From contig JAJFVD010000012.1 in assembly GCA_021371955.1 (NCBI GenBank), positions 396,183 to 460,182 on the forward strand: a DNA stretch of 64,000 bases, read 5' to 3'. Shown here in pieces: positions 51,344-59,644 of this stretch. Source of the DNA: Bacteroidales bacterium. GTDB taxonomy: Bacteria > Bacteroidota > Bacteroidia > Bacteroidales > UBA932. Every line of letters begins with the position of its first letter. Position 1 is the first letter of the stretch. The position numbers and the translations under genes are program-made. The notes below the pieces were generated by a model, which worked only from the letters and a program-made list of their open reading frames with translations, did no database searches and had not been told where the DNA came from.

Positions 51344-51468
51344 TATCACACAATATGTGTGTTAGACACTCGAAGCGCTTCTGCCATTAATCAAATGCAG
51401 TCAGCCTATTTCAGGACGGAACAAAGCCGCCCCATAATTTTAGTAATTAATTGTTGCTAATAAGTTTT

Positions 51469-51503
51469 TAAGAAGACGCAGACTTTATCTCTGCGTCTTC
51501 TTA
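51469..51503. repeat. 14-bp perfect hairpin
   Basis: TAAGAAGACGCAGA (51469-51482) pairs perfectly with TCTGCGTCTTCTTA (51490-51503) around a 7-base loop. It lies 51 bases to the right of the inverted-repeat end. Together with the neighbouring hairpins it makes this region unusually structured. Confidence 0.85.
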
Positions 51504-51649
51504 GAATAGCGCGGATTATCAACTACTTAGCAATAGTGAATTGCAATTTTTTATCAGAGTTTGGCTCTCGTTCACATGTTATATAAAATCTAATTTAGAA
51601 CTGCTTAAAACCAGGTGTTTACCTCAAACTGCGTCAAAGTCCATTGCGC

Positions 51650-51680
51650 AAAAAAGCCGACCTGTTGGGCCGGCTTTTTT
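51650..51680 (-). terminator. Terminator of the DUF4270 gene
   Basis: AAAAAAGCCG and CGGCTTTTTT frame a GC-rich hairpin with a 5-base loop and one A-C mismatch. On the minus strand a run of six T follows. The position is 33 bases beyond the stop codon of the gene at 51713. It is symmetrical and may work in both directions. Confidence 0.85.
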
Positions 51681-51712
51681 GGTATAATTAGTCAGTCGCT
51701 TTACTTACATCC

Positions 51713-53065
51713 TTACGGGATGATTGCGTATGAGATTCTGAGTTTTGGTTTTCTTGTGGCGGCGGTGCCGTTGAATACTCCCTTAGAATATGCAGTGTTG
51801 TCAAAGAAATACGATGTTTCGCCTGTAGATGAATTTGTTAATGACATTGCAGGAACAACGTAGGCTTCCAACTCATTTTTCTTGGTTAATTTACCTTTGA
51901 GCACACTTTGCAGGTATGAGGTAATATTCATGCTGTAATAGAATTTTGAGCGGTTGTTCAGTCCCTTGTCGTCTACAAGAGATATTTCCGGAAGGAGTTT
52001 GTAATAAGGACCTTCATACAAATCTTCCGTCTCTCTTGTCGCAAGGTAAAGCTGTGAAGGATACTGCCCTATAGTTAAATAATCTGCCGGGAATTCGTAA
52101 GGCAAAATTATTTCTGCTTTTGCTATAACGATTTTTGACAAAGCAGAGTTTTGAGAGAGAACCCAGGTATTTATAGTATTCTTAACTGCAGAAAAGTCAA
52201 TGAAAGGTTTCAACCCGGCCAGTCCTTCAACATAAAGCTTATTAGCAGGAGTGGCGGTTTCAAGACTTTTTGAAGAGTGTTTGATAATATTGATATTAGG
52301 CTCAGATTCTGATGCATAATATATGAGGACACTGTCGCTTTTGCTTATTGTATCATCTATATGATTATATGTGAGCGTCATATAGATATTTGATGTCGTG
52401 ATGATATTGAATCTGCCGCCTGTGAGTGAACCGGGCAGTGGTTCGGTTGCAATATAAAAGCCTTTGAATCTCTTTTGGAAAAACGGAACGCTATCCCTCT
52501 CCTCCTGTGTGGCGCTTAAAAGATCAGCAGCATAAGAAAGCGGAAGATCCATGTTTATACTGTCGCCTCCAAAAAACACATTCCCGGCCAGCGGTACAGG
52601 GTCGAAATCGGCTGCCGTAATTGAGTTGTTGTACATTACCGTTGAATCCAGATCTTTGCGAAGAACATATACATAAACATTCTGAGGAATATTTGCATCT
52701 TTCTGGTCAAGTACTATTTTGCTGGAAACGGCAATCGAAAGCTTCAGAGATTTTGGTACAGGGTTGTTTCCGAAAGTGTTTTTCCTTACCTGTGGAATAA
52801 ACCTTACAGCTGCAGCCGAGGTTGTTATTCCGAGTTCCGGATCCTTATAGGCTCCAACAACTGCATCTCCGGTAAAGATGGTTTGAATGCTGTCCGAAGA
52901 CTTTTGTTGTACAGGAAGGTCGAACTCCTTTATCGAGATGCCGAACTTTTGATCGTCGGGTACGAATTCTCCTCCGGTAGATTTGTTAACATCTATGCAG
53001 GATACAAACAACAGTGAAATCAGTGCAAGTGCCGAAAGTGAACGAAGACTAATCCTTCTTCTCAT
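51713..53065 (-). CDS. DUF4270 family lipoprotein
   Basis: From the ATG at 53065 (450 residues) the protein has a lipoprotein signal (SALALISLLFVSCIDV, lipobox Cys near residue 23). The body matches DUF4270: KFGISIKEFDLPVQQKSSDSI, DAVVGAYKDPELGITTSAAA, and a C-terminal region with DNTAYSKGVFNGTAATRKPKLRIS. It is a surface or outer-membrane-associated Bacteroidota protein of unknown role. The longer start at 53086 would add 7 residues. The gene overlaps the end of the glycogen-synthase-like gene by 17 bases, so the two are coupled. Confidence 0.8.
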   Translation of the reverse strand: MRRRISLRSLSALALISLLFVSCIDVNKSTGGEFVPDDQKFGISIKEFDLPVQQKSSDSIQTIFTGDAVVGAYKDPELGITTSAAAVRFIPQVRKNTFGNNPVPKSLKLSIAVSSKIVLDQKDANIPQNVYVYVLRKDLDSTVMYNNSITAADFDPVPLAGNVFFGGDSINMDLPLSYAADLLSATQEERDSVPFFQKRFKGFYIATEPLPGSLTGGRFNIITTSNIYMTLTYNHIDDTISKSDSVLIYYASESEPNINIIKHSSKSLETATPANKLYVEGLAGLKPFIDFSAVKNTINTWVLSQNSALSKIVIAKAEIILPYEFPADYLTIGQYPSQLYLATRETEDLYEGPYYKLLPEISLVDDKGLNNRSKFYYSMNITSYLQSVLKGKLTKKNELEAYVVPAMSLTNSSTGETSYFFDNTAYSKGVFNGTAATRKPKLRISYAIIP

Positions 53066-53888
53066 TTTTCCCCAGAATTTGGTCATAAAAATTTTTGTAA
53101 TCTTTTATATAAGCAGATTCCGGGTCGTTTACATCTATGTAAGGAAGTACTTTTAAAGAACTTCCCGAGATCAACTCCTTTAATTCAGGAACCATCTCCT
53201 CGCTTCCCAGAATTATGCCGTTAGCATACTGAATAGCAAGTTTAGCAAGATTTATGCCATTGGCGGGATTTATTGTCTCAAGATCTTTATTCCTTATTCC
53301 GGGAACAATTACTTTTGACCTTGTGTCCTCGTTAAAGACTTGATCGCTACCTTCGTTATAGATTGAAAGAACAACTTTGCTCTCTGTAAAAATCGGATCT
53401 TCGTGATAAACTTTTTTCAAATAAATTGGAAGAAAGTATGATATCCACCCCTGGCAATGAATTATATCAGGTTTCCAGCGAAGCTTCTTGACTGTCTCGA
53501 GCACTCCCCTTGCAAAGAAGATTGCGCGCTCGTCGTTGTCGGAGAAATAATTTCCTTCGTCGTCGGTATTAACATATTTTCTGTGAAAATAATCTTCGTT
53601 GTCGATGAAATAAACCTGCATTCTTGCAGAAGAAATGGAAGATACCTTAATAACAAGCGGCCTGTCAATATCATTGATAATAATATTCATTCCGGAAAGC
53701 CGGATAACCTCGTGAAGCTGAAACCTTCTCTCGTTGATTGTTCCATATCTTGGCACAAAAGAACGAATTTCGCAGCCACTTTCCTGGATTCCCTGAGGGA
53801 GATACCTACCGACTTTAGCTATCGGTGAGGATGGCATAAAGTGTTCCATCTCTGAATTGACAAAAAGCACTCTTACAGGTTCGCTCAT
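53049..53888 (-). CDS. Glycogen/starch synthase-like protein lacking the C-terminal domain
   Basis: The 279-residue product covers only the N-terminal GT5 catalytic domain of glycogen synthase: VRVLFVNSEMEHFMPSSPIAKVGRYLP, PDIIHCQGWISYFLPIYLKK, YANGIILGSEEM. The ADP-glucose-binding C-terminal Rossmann domain of full GlgA (about 480 residues) is absent. It may be a pseudoenzyme or scaffold. In many Bacteroidota such short proteins sit beside a DUF4270 gene, as here. The N-terminal KVGG-type loop is altered to AKVGRY, so ADP-glucose binding is uncertain. Confidence 0.8.
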   Translation of the reverse strand: MSEPVRVLFVNSEMEHFMPSSPIAKVGRYLPQGIQESGCEIRSFVPRYGTINERRFQLHEVIRLSGMNIIINDIDRPLVIKVSSISSARMQVYFIDNEDYFHRKYVNTDDEGNYFSDNDERAIFFARGVLETVKKLRWKPDIIHCQGWISYFLPIYLKKVYHEDPIFTESKVVLSIYNEGSDQVFNEDTRSKVIVPGIRNKDLETINPANGINLAKLAIQYANGIILGSEEMVPELKELISGSSLKVLPYIDVNDPESAYIKDYKNFYDQILGKNEKKD

Positions 53889-53924
53889 ATATTAAGATTG
53901 TGTATAATTAAGGCAAATTCTGTA

Positions 53925-53932
53925 CAAAGATA
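53925..53932 (-). promoter_or_regulatory. -7 box (TATCTTTG) for the glycogen-synthase-like and DUF4270 genes
   Basis: CAAAGATA reads TATCTTTG on the minus strand, 37 bases before the start at 53888. It faces the ftsX -7 box 30 bases away, so the two divergent promoters share a short region. Confidence 0.45.
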
Positions 53933-53962
53933 ATAAATATAATTTAATTTATAAGAATTATC

Positions 53963-53970
53963 TATCTTTG
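53963..53970 (+). promoter_or_regulatory. -7 box (TATCTTTG) before ftsX
   Basis: TATCTTTG lies 13 bases before the ATG at 53983. It overlaps the in-frame TTG at 53968, so that TTG is not the start. Confidence 0.45.
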
Positions 53971-53982
53971 AACCTTGATTAT

Positions 53983-54861
53983 ATGAAAAGGCGAGAGAAT
54001 AAAATAGTAGTCAGAAGACTTATCCAATCCTACCTGTCTTCGGTGATAAGCATAACCCTTGTGCTCCTTCTTGTTGGAATAGGAGGTGTGCTTGCCGTTA
54101 ATGCAAAATCGGTTTCCGATTACTTCAAGGAGAACATCAGATTATCAGTTATTTTTGAACAAAACACTACGGAAGTTCAGGCAAGGCAAACAATGAATTT
54201 GCTTAAAGGCAGGCCCTATGTCAAAGAGCTTAAATTTATCTCAAAAGAGCAGGGTGCCCAGGAGATGAAAAGCGTTTTGGGCGATGATTTCATGGATGTA
54301 TTCGACCTCAATCCCATTCCTCTTTCGATAGATATGTATGTTCGTTCGGATTATGTGGAATCCGACAGCCTGAGTAAGATAAAGAGTGAAATTTTGTTAA
54401 ACCCCGGCATAAAGGAGGTTGTTTTTCAGGAGTCTCTCATTGAAACAATTTCCGGGAACATAGAGCAGATAGGTATAATCCTCATTGTTTTTATAGTCCT
54501 TCTGCTGTTCATTTCCTTTGTTTTAATTAACAATACGGTAAGGCTGAATGTATTTTCGAAGAGATTTAATATCCACACGATGAAACTAGTAGGAGCAAAG
54601 AAGTCTTTTATAAGAAAGCCTTTTCTTATACAGGGAATTTATCAGGGACTTATTTCTGGAATCATATCGGCATCATTGTTGTGTTTCCTGCTTTTCCTGC
54701 TCGAAAGGGATTTTCAGCAGATTTATCAGATGCTGGATATTAATCTTATTATGGCAGTATGTGCAGGAGTCATCGTTACCGGGATTCTCCTTTGCCTGAT
54801 AAGCACATATCTTGTTGTAAACAGGCTTCTTTCTCTGCCTCAGGATGAATTGTATTATTAG
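53983..54861 (+). CDS. ftsX: Cell-division permease-like protein FtsX
   Basis: The 292-residue membrane protein has one N-terminal transmembrane helix (YLSSVISITLVLLLVGIGGVL), a periplasmic domain of about 120 residues and three C-terminal helices with the segment FNIHTMKLVGAKKSFIRKPFL. It pairs with FtsE to regulate peptidoglycan hydrolases at the septum, but ftsE is not in this window. A TTG at 53968 is in frame, but it overlaps the -7 box, so the ATG at 53983 is chosen. It starts the ftsX-DUF3098-uppP-lpxH run. Confidence 0.9.
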   Translation: MKRRENKIVVRRLIQSYLSSVISITLVLLLVGIGGVLAVNAKSVSDYFKENIRLSVIFEQNTTEVQARQTMNLLKGRPYVKELKFISKEQGAQEMKSVLGDDFMDVFDLNPIPLSIDMYVRSDYVESDSLSKIKSEILLNPGIKEVVFQESLIETISGNIEQIGIILIVFIVLLLFISFVLINNTVRLNVFSKRFNIHTMKLVGAKKSFIRKPFLIQGIYQGLISGIISASLLCFLLFLLERDFQQIYQMLDINLIMAVCAGVIVTGILLCLISTYLVVNRLLSLPQDELYY

Positions 54862-54875
54862 AAATTTAAATAAAT

Positions 54876-55127
54876 ATGGACAACAATAAAATTGCAGGCG
54901 ACACTAAATTCGCGATTCCCTACAGAAACCTTCTTTTTGTACTTATTGGACTCGGTTTAATGATTCTCGGCTATGTCTTTATGGCCGGAGGTGGAACAAA
55001 CGACCCTAATGTTTTTCCGGGAGAGAAGATGTTTAGCTTCGGAAGAATGGTTGTTGCCCCATTACTGATTCTTGCCGGTTTTGCTGTTGAGATTTTTGCC
55101 ATCATGTATAAACCAAAGGCGAAATGA
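54876..55127 (+). CDS. DUF3098 small membrane protein
   Basis: The 83-residue protein has two transmembrane helices ([21 protein letters not shown] and [19 protein letters not shown]) separated by a loop [15 protein letters not shown], the DUF3098 pattern. It regularly sits between ftsX and uppP in Bacteroidota. Its function is unknown; the position hints at a role in cell envelope or division. The stop overlaps the uppP start by 4 bases (ATGA). Confidence 0.85.
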   Translation: MDNNKIAGDTKFAIPYRNLLFVLIGLGLMILGYVFMAGGGTNDPNVFPGEKMFSFGRMVVAPLLILAGFAVEIFAIMYKPKAK

Positions 55128-55912
55128 GTGGCTTAGAGGCGATTATTCTCGGATTTGTGCAGGGACTTACTGAATTTTTGCCTGTCAGCAGCAGCGGTCA
55201 CCTTACAATTGGCAAGGAATTACTTGGAATTGATAGTTCAAATCTCAAATTTGAAGTTATAGTACATGCCGCAACAGTAACAAGTACAATTGTTGTTTTT
55301 AACAAAGAAATCCTGAATCTTATTAAAGGATTTTTTCGCTTTAAACTCAATGATGAAACAAACTATATCATAAAGATTGCTATTTCTATGATTCCGGTTT
55401 TTATAATCGGTATCTTCTTTAAAGAATATGTTGAAGAAATTTTCGGATCGGGTCTTTTAATAGTCGGCTTATCTCTGCTGTTAACAGCCACATTGCTCGC
55501 TCTTACAAATATTATCAAGCCCAGGGAAAGGGAAATTACCAAAAAGGATGCTTTTATAATAGGGGTAGCTCAGGCAATAGCCGTACTTCCGGGACTTTCC
55601 CGCTCAGGTGCAACAATTTCTACAGGGATGATGCTTGGTGTTAAAAAGGAAGAGATTGCAAAGTTTTCATTTTTAATGGTATTGGTTCCTGTACTTGGAG
55701 AGGCTTTTCTTGAGCTGTTTTCAGGAGAGTTTACCGCTGCAGCGTCCGGCATCAGCATAACTTCGCTTATCCTTGGTTTTCTATCTGCATTTGTTTCCGG
55801 ATTGTTTGCGTGCAAGGTGATGATTAATCTTGTGAAGAAAGCGAAACTTACAGGCTTTGCAATATATTGCGCAATCATTGGTGTTTTGTGTTTAGTTTCT
55901 TTGATTTTCTAA
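55124..55912 (+). CDS. uppP: Undecaprenyl-diphosphate phosphatase
   Basis: The 262-residue polytopic membrane protein contains the motif [19 protein letters not shown] and the [11 protein letters not shown] motif of the BacA/UppP family. It dephosphorylates undecaprenyl pyrophosphate to recycle the lipid carrier of peptidoglycan. It starts in an ATGA overlap with DUF3098. The length matches the family. A bacitracin-resistance role follows from the family. Confidence 0.94.
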   Translation: MSGLEAIILGFVQGLTEFLPVSSSGHLTIGKELLGIDSSNLKFEVIVHAATVTSTIVVFNKEILNLIKGFFRFKLNDETNYIIKIAISMIPVFIIGIFFKEYVEEIFGSGLLIVGLSLLLTATLLALTNIIKPREREITKKDAFIIGVAQAIAVLPGLSRSGATISTGMMLGVKKEEIAKFSFLMVLVPVLGEAFLELFSGEFTAAASGISITSLILGFLSAFVSGLFACKVMINLVKKAKLTGFAIYCAIIGVLCLVSLIF

Positions 55913-55919
55913 AGTAATT

Positions 55920-56672
55920 ATGGAAAATAAGGGGTCTCTCTACTATTTTATATCAGACGTCCATCTGGGGCTGGATTATCACAATCCGCTGGAAAGGGAA
56001 AAAAAGCTGGTTCGTGTGCTGGAAGGGCTTCCTGCAGAAACGGAAGCGGTTTTTCTGATGGGAGATATCTTTGATTTCTGGTACGAATATAAATATGTAG
56101 TTCCAAAAGGATTTACAAGAACTCTGGGAGCACTTGCCCATCTTTCCGACAGAGGAGTAAAACTATACTTCTTCCGTGGAAATCATGATTTATGGGTTTT
56201 CGGATACTTTGAAAAAGAGCTTGGGATTAAAATTCTTGAACAACCCTATTTTGTAGACATAAACGGAAAACAATTCTGTCTCGGACACGGCGACGGACTT
56301 GCAGGAGGCGACAGGGGTTATGCGATACTAAAGTCCATTTTTTACAACAAGTTTCTTCAGTGGGCATTCAGTAATATTCATCCCAGATGGGCTTTCGGAT
56401 TTGCTCATAAATGGTCCAAGCACAATCGGCTAGCCTGTGAAAATTTAAATAAGTTCCGGGGAGAAAACGATCCTTTATATAAATATGCCTGCATAACAGA
56501 ACAGGACAGACATGTAGATTTTTTTATTTTCGGGCATGTCCATACTCCCGGAAACAACACAACACATAAAGGAGCCGGCTTTTATATACTGGGAGAATGG
56601 ATTCACGGGTGTGAATATCTGGTTTACGATTCCGGAACAGAAAGCATGGAGTGGCGCAGCGGGAATAATTAA
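55920..56672 (+). CDS. lpxH: UDP-2,3-diacylglucosamine diphosphatase (LpxH)
   Basis: The 250-residue metallophosphoesterase contains FISDVHLGLDY, MGDIFDFWYEY, FFRGNHDLW, CLGHGDGLAGGDRGY and IFGHVHTPG, the metal-binding motifs of the calcineurin-like LpxH family. It removes UMP from UDP-2,3-diacylglucosamine in lipid A synthesis. It follows uppP after 7 bases. Its stop overlaps the stop region of the convergent DUF4294 gene by 4 bases. Confidence 0.92.
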   Translation: MENKGSLYYFISDVHLGLDYHNPLEREKKLVRVLEGLPAETEAVFLMGDIFDFWYEYKYVVPKGFTRTLGALAHLSDRGVKLYFFRGNHDLWVFGYFEKELGIKILEQPYFVDINGKQFCLGHGDGLAGGDRGYAILKSIFYNKFLQWAFSNIHPRWAFGFAHKWSKHNRLACENLNKFRGENDPLYKYACITEQDRHVDFFIFGHVHTPGNNTTHKGAGFYILGEWIHGCEYLVYDSGTESMEWRSGNN

Positions 56673-57310
56673 AATATAGAGTAATACAAGTCTTCGAATG
56701 TCCCGTTCTGGTACATAATAACAAGATCTTCAGTTATTTTGTCTTCCCCGAATTTGTCATACGGCCTTTTAAGGTCCGACCCGAATATTTTTGCGACACC
56801 CTGCCAGAAAACGGCATTAAACCCGCCCCTGTATTCTTTTATTATCTGATAGGAACTCTGGCCAATCTCCCTGTCTATAAGTTTCAGAAGAAGACCCCCC
56901 TGAGTTATCGTCATTTTTCTGAGAGGCTTTTCAAAGTCTTTGAACAGGTCCCTCTCGAAATCCTTAATATAGTTTGTCCTCTGCTTAGATGTGAATTTCC
57001 TGCTGTTCAGAACAGAGTCGGCAATTCCGAATTTCTCTTTTGCAATTAATGCGTATGGATATGTTTTGCGGAAATTGTATACCAGCCTGTAGAAATCACG
57101 CCACGCCCTCCCTTTTTTCTTCTCTTCGGGCCAGCTGAAAAGATAGGTATCCCTTAGTTTAATCTGATATACCGTATCTCTCCCTTCAACTTTGTAACCA
57201 ACAGGAAAACCTTTTAAAGGCTTTTGAGCGTAGGAGAAAGAGACGAACATAAGAGCCACTAATGTTAATGTAAGGGCTTTAGAAAATTTGTTATTATTGT
57301 ACTTGCACAT
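56669..57310 (-). CDS. DUF4294 family exported protein
   Basis: From the ATG at 57310 (213 residues; an ATG at 57325 is also in frame) the protein has a signal peptide ending in SYAQ and an alpha/beta body typical of DUF4294: FSWPEEKKKGRAWRDFYRLVYNFRKTYPYALIAKE and ITQGGLLLKLIDREIGQSSY. The function is unknown. It is convergent with lpxH, with a 4-base overlap of the stop codons. Confidence 0.8.
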   Translation of the reverse strand: MCKYNNNKFSKALTLTLVALMFVSFSYAQKPLKGFPVGYKVEGRDTVYQIKLRDTYLFSWPEEKKKGRAWRDFYRLVYNFRKTYPYALIAKEKFGIADSVLNSRKFTSKQRTNYIKDFERDLFKDFEKPLRKMTITQGGLLLKLIDREIGQSSYQIIKEYRGGFNAVFWQGVAKIFGSDLKRPYDKFGEDKITEDLVIMYQNGTFEDLYYSIF

Positions 57311-57381
57311 AAAATCACTCGTCATCGGATTGTAAAGTTACCCTTTTTGGCTGTACTACTCAATAATCAGACCAAAATAAT

Positions 57382-57389
57382 TACATTTG
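57382..57389 (+). promoter_or_regulatory. -7 box (TACATTTG) before the M19 dipeptidase gene
   Basis: TACATTTG lies 43 bases before the ATG. A -33 element is not evident within the normal spacing, so the call is weak. Confidence 0.3.
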
Positions 57390-57432
57390 AGTCCGAAACT
57401 TATTCTATGTTCAACTCAGCAACGTTATTATA

Positions 57433-58518
57433 ATGACTCTAATTAAAACATGTCAGATTTTTAGAGGTGTTCTGCCACTTGCAGCCACTCTTCTTATTGC
57501 TTTTTCTGCTATTGCTCAGGATAATCAAAAACTTGCACAGGAGGCAGACAAAATACATCGGAAAATTCTTACGATTGATACCCACAACGATACTGCATTA
57601 AGGATAAACAATCCGAATTCAAAACCGGGAGGCTCAAATCCTCAGGTGTCCTTTCAGAAAATGAAGGACGGAGGGCTGGATGCCGCCTTCTTTGCAATTT
57701 ATGTTGGTCAGGAAAGCCGGGATTCTGCGGGTCTTGCAAAAGCAACTGCTTTTGCCGATGACCAGCTTCGTAAGTTCAAAAACTATACAGAAAACTATAA
57801 AGGGGCAGCGATTGCGTATAACTCAAAAGATTTGCTCAGGAATAAACGTGAAGGCATTACCTCAGTAGTTCTTGCGATAGAAAACGGATATGTTTTCCAG
57901 AAAAACATATCTCTGGTGAAGCATTTTGCAGATATGGGAGTAGTGGCTGTTACACTGTGTCACAATAAGAACAACGATATTTGTGATGCATCTATGGATA
58001 CCGCCCCTGAACATCATGGATTGTCTCCGTTTGGGGTTGAGGTTGTAAAAGAGATGAACAGGCTGAAGCTGATTATTGATGTGTCCCATGCTTCGACAGA
58101 ATCTCTTTTTGATATTCTTGAGGTGAGTACGCTTCCGATAATTGCAAGTCATTCCGGGGTGTGGAACATTAAAAACCACAATAGAAACCTCAAGGACAAT
58201 GAAATAAAAGCTATTGCAGCAAAAGGAGGGCTCATCCAGGTTGCCACAGGCAGGTTTTTCCTTTCTGACAAGCCAAAAGAGGAAGTTACGGTAAGCGATA
58301 TTGCAAACCATATAGATTATGTGGTTAAACTTGTAGGAATTGACCATGTGGGAATAGGCACGGATTTCGACGGAGGTGGAGGAGTTGTGGGTCTTGAGGG
58401 TGCAGACAAGATGAAAAACATCACAATTGAACTTCTTAAGAGAGGATACAGCGAAGAGGATATTGCAAAGTTCTGGGGTAAAAATCTTTTGACTATTTTG
58501 CATAAACACGGCAAATGA
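57433..58518 (+). CDS. Membrane dipeptidase, M19 family, exported
   Basis: The 361-residue protein has a signal peptide (LAATLLIAFSAIAQ). It is a zinc-dependent dipeptidase of the M19 family: the metal-binding TIDTHNDTALR, the VTLCHNKNN and DVSHAS segments and the GIGTDFDGGGGV motif. It hydrolyses dipeptides in the periplasm. It is monocistronic; a hairpin that may terminate it overlaps the -33 region of the ribosomal promoter. Confidence 0.92.
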   Translation: MTLIKTCQIFRGVLPLAATLLIAFSAIAQDNQKLAQEADKIHRKILTIDTHNDTALRINNPNSKPGGSNPQVSFQKMKDGGLDAAFFAIYVGQESRDSAGLAKATAFADDQLRKFKNYTENYKGAAIAYNSKDLLRNKREGITSVVLAIENGYVFQKNISLVKHFADMGVVAVTLCHNKNNDICDASMDTAPEHHGLSPFGVEVVKEMNRLKLIIDVSHASTESLFDILEVSTLPIIASHSGVWNIKNHNRNLKDNEIKAIAAKGGLIQVATGRFFLSDKPKEEVTVSDIANHIDYVVKLVGIDHVGIGTDFDGGGGVVGLEGADKMKNITIELLKRGYSEEDIAKFWGKNLLTILHKHGK

Positions 58519-58574
58519 TCCCATCTCATCTTTCGCTCTTAATCAATTTGTTTGATGCAAAAAAAATGTGTAAA

Positions 58575-58600
58575 AAATGTGCAATAACTTTTGCACATTT
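58575..58600 (+). terminator. Probable terminator of the dipeptidase gene, overlapping the ribosomal promoter
   Basis: AAATGTGCAA and TTGCACATTT form a perfect 10-bp inverted repeat with a 6-base loop, followed by AATTTTTTT. The right arm includes the TTTTG element of the rplP promoter, so the same DNA may be a terminator and an operator-like site. Confidence 0.65.
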
Positions 58601-58619
58601 AATTTTTTTGGTATATTTG
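58589..58619 (+). promoter_or_regulatory. Promoter of the ribosomal protein operon (before rplP)
   Basis: TTTTG at 58589-58593 and TATATTTG at 58612-58619 are separated by 18 bases, a textbook Bacteroidota promoter. The leader to the rplP ATG is about 115 bases. It is the only promoter seen for the 13 ribosomal genes that follow. Confidence 0.75.
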
Positions 58620-58742
58620 CAACCCGCCAAAAGTATGATCAGTATTGACATTTTGTTGAGCTGCAATATTTTAGCTATAAAAAACTTTTGACCAAAGCGC
58701 AAAAAAGATATTTACTGTTATCGTTAAACTGTAAAAGAAACC

Positions 58743-59162
58743 ATGTTACAACCAAAAAAAACCAAGTTCAGAAAGCAGCAAAAAGGCCGTATGAAGGGGA
58801 TTGCTCAAAGAGGGAACCAACTCTCTTTTGGGTCTTTCGGGATTAAGACGACAGAATGTTGCTGGCTAACAGGCCAACAAATTGAAGCTGCCCGCCAGGC
58901 TGTAGTTCGTTATATGAAAAGAGAGGGTCAAATTTGGATCCGTGTTTTCCCTGATAAACCATTCACCAAAAAACCGGCTGAGGTTCGTATGGGTAAAGGT
59001 AAGGGAGCTCCGGAAGGATTTGTTGCTCCTATAACACCTGGTCGTATGATTATTGAAGCAGAAGGCGTTCCATTGGAGATTGCAAAAGAGGCTCTCCGTT
59101 TGGGTGCTCAGAAACTGCCTGTAGTTACAAAATTTGTAGTTCGCAGAGATTACACAGAATAA
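58743..59162 (+). CDS. rplP: Large ribosomal subunit protein L16
   Basis: This 139-residue L16 starts [16 protein letters not shown] and contains [24 protein letters not shown], which is diagnostic. It binds near the A site on the 50S subunit. In most bacteria it follows rpsC, which is absent here; its own promoter precedes it. The next gene, rpmC, begins 18 bases downstream. Confidence 0.97.
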   Translation: MLQPKKTKFRKQQKGRMKGIAQRGNQLSFGSFGIKTTECCWLTGQQIEAARQAVVRYMKREGQIWIRVFPDKPFTKKPAEVRMGKGKGAPEGFVAPITPGRMIIEAEGVPLEIAKEALRLGAQKLPVVTKFVVRRDYTE

Positions 59163-59180
59163 TTTAATGTAGGAATAAAA

Positions 59181-59381
59181 ATGAAAACACAGGAGATACG
59201 CGAATTGTCCGCAAAAGACCTTAAAGAGCGCATTGAGACAGAGAAGACAAACCTGTTGCGTGTGAAGATGAATCATGCTATTTCTCCATTAGATGATTTA
59301 TCTCAGATCAAAAAAGCAAGAAGAAACATTGCCAGAATGCTCACTGTATTGAGCCAAAAGGAAATAAATCAGGACAAATAG
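59181..59381 (+). CDS. rpmC: Large ribosomal subunit protein L29
   Basis: The 66-residue protein is helical, with [22 protein letters not shown] and a [16 protein letters not shown] segment typical of L29. It sits at the tunnel exit and helps dock signal recognition particle and trigger factor. It is 5 bases upstream of rpsQ. Confidence 0.95.
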   Translation: MKTQEIRELSAKDLKERIETEKTNLLRVKMNHAISPLDDLSQIKKARRNIARMLTVLSQKEINQDK

Positions 59382-59386
59382 AAGTC

Positions 59387-59641
59387 ATGGAAAGAAATCT
59401 TCGCAAAGAGAGAGTAGGAGTAGTGGTAAGCAATAAGATGGATAAGTCTGTTGTTGTTGCTGTTAAAAGGAAAGTTAAACATCCGGTTTACGGAAAATTC
59501 GTAAACAAAACCACTAAGTTTGTTGCTCACGACGAAAAGAACGAGTGCAGCGAGGGGGATACCATTCGCATTATGGAAACTCGTCCGTTGAGTAAGACCA
59601 AGCGCTGGAGACTAGTAGAAATTGTAGAAAAAGTTAAATAA
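59387..59641 (+). CDS. rpsQ: Small ribosomal subunit protein S17
   Basis: The 84-residue S17 has [20 protein letters not shown] and [21 protein letters not shown], with the C-terminal [20 protein letters not shown]. It binds 16S rRNA in the 30S body. The rplN gene begins 3 bases after its stop codon. Confidence 0.97.
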   Translation: MERNLRKERVGVVVSNKMDKSVVVAVKRKVKHPVYGKFVNKTTKFVAHDEKNECSEGDTIRIMETRPLSKTKRWRLVEIVEKVK

Positions 59642-59644
59642 GCT

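Larger units (their letters stand above)
51029..51418. mobile_element. Possible MITE-like or IS remnant (390 bases)
   Basis: CGTCCTGAAATAGGTTGACA at 51029-51048 and GTCAGCCTATTTCAGGACG at 51400-51418 are inverted repeats matching at 18 of 19 positions. The 350 bases between them hold no credible coding sequence but contain two strong hairpins. Short elements with terminal inverted repeats and no transposase are MITE-like. I recall similar ends in Bacteroidota insertion sequences but cannot verify this. No target-site duplication is visible. Confidence 0.4.
50848..51649. other. Non-coding region between fabF and the DUF4270 gene
   Basis: About 800 bases carry no gene that I can support. They hold the imperfect palindrome, the inverted-repeat element, and the hairpins at 51143, 51299 and 51469. 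Short open frames are present but have no start context or family resemblance. The base composition varies, with a GC-rich segment around 50911-50967 and AT-rich flanks. Confidence 0.7.

Noticed and set aside
51248..51460. A 70-codon open frame within the non-coding region
   Set aside because: It crosses the 45-base palindrome and the right terminal repeat and has no start context or family resemblance.
50792..51712. A structural RNA such as 6S RNA or tmRNA in the non-coding region
   Set aside because: None of the conserved features of these RNAs is visible; the hairpins are separate and not in the known order.
51615..51863. An 82-codon open frame at the edge of the non-coding region
   Set aside because: It spans the terminator at 51650-51680 and the antisense of the DUF4270 gene, so it is a shadow.
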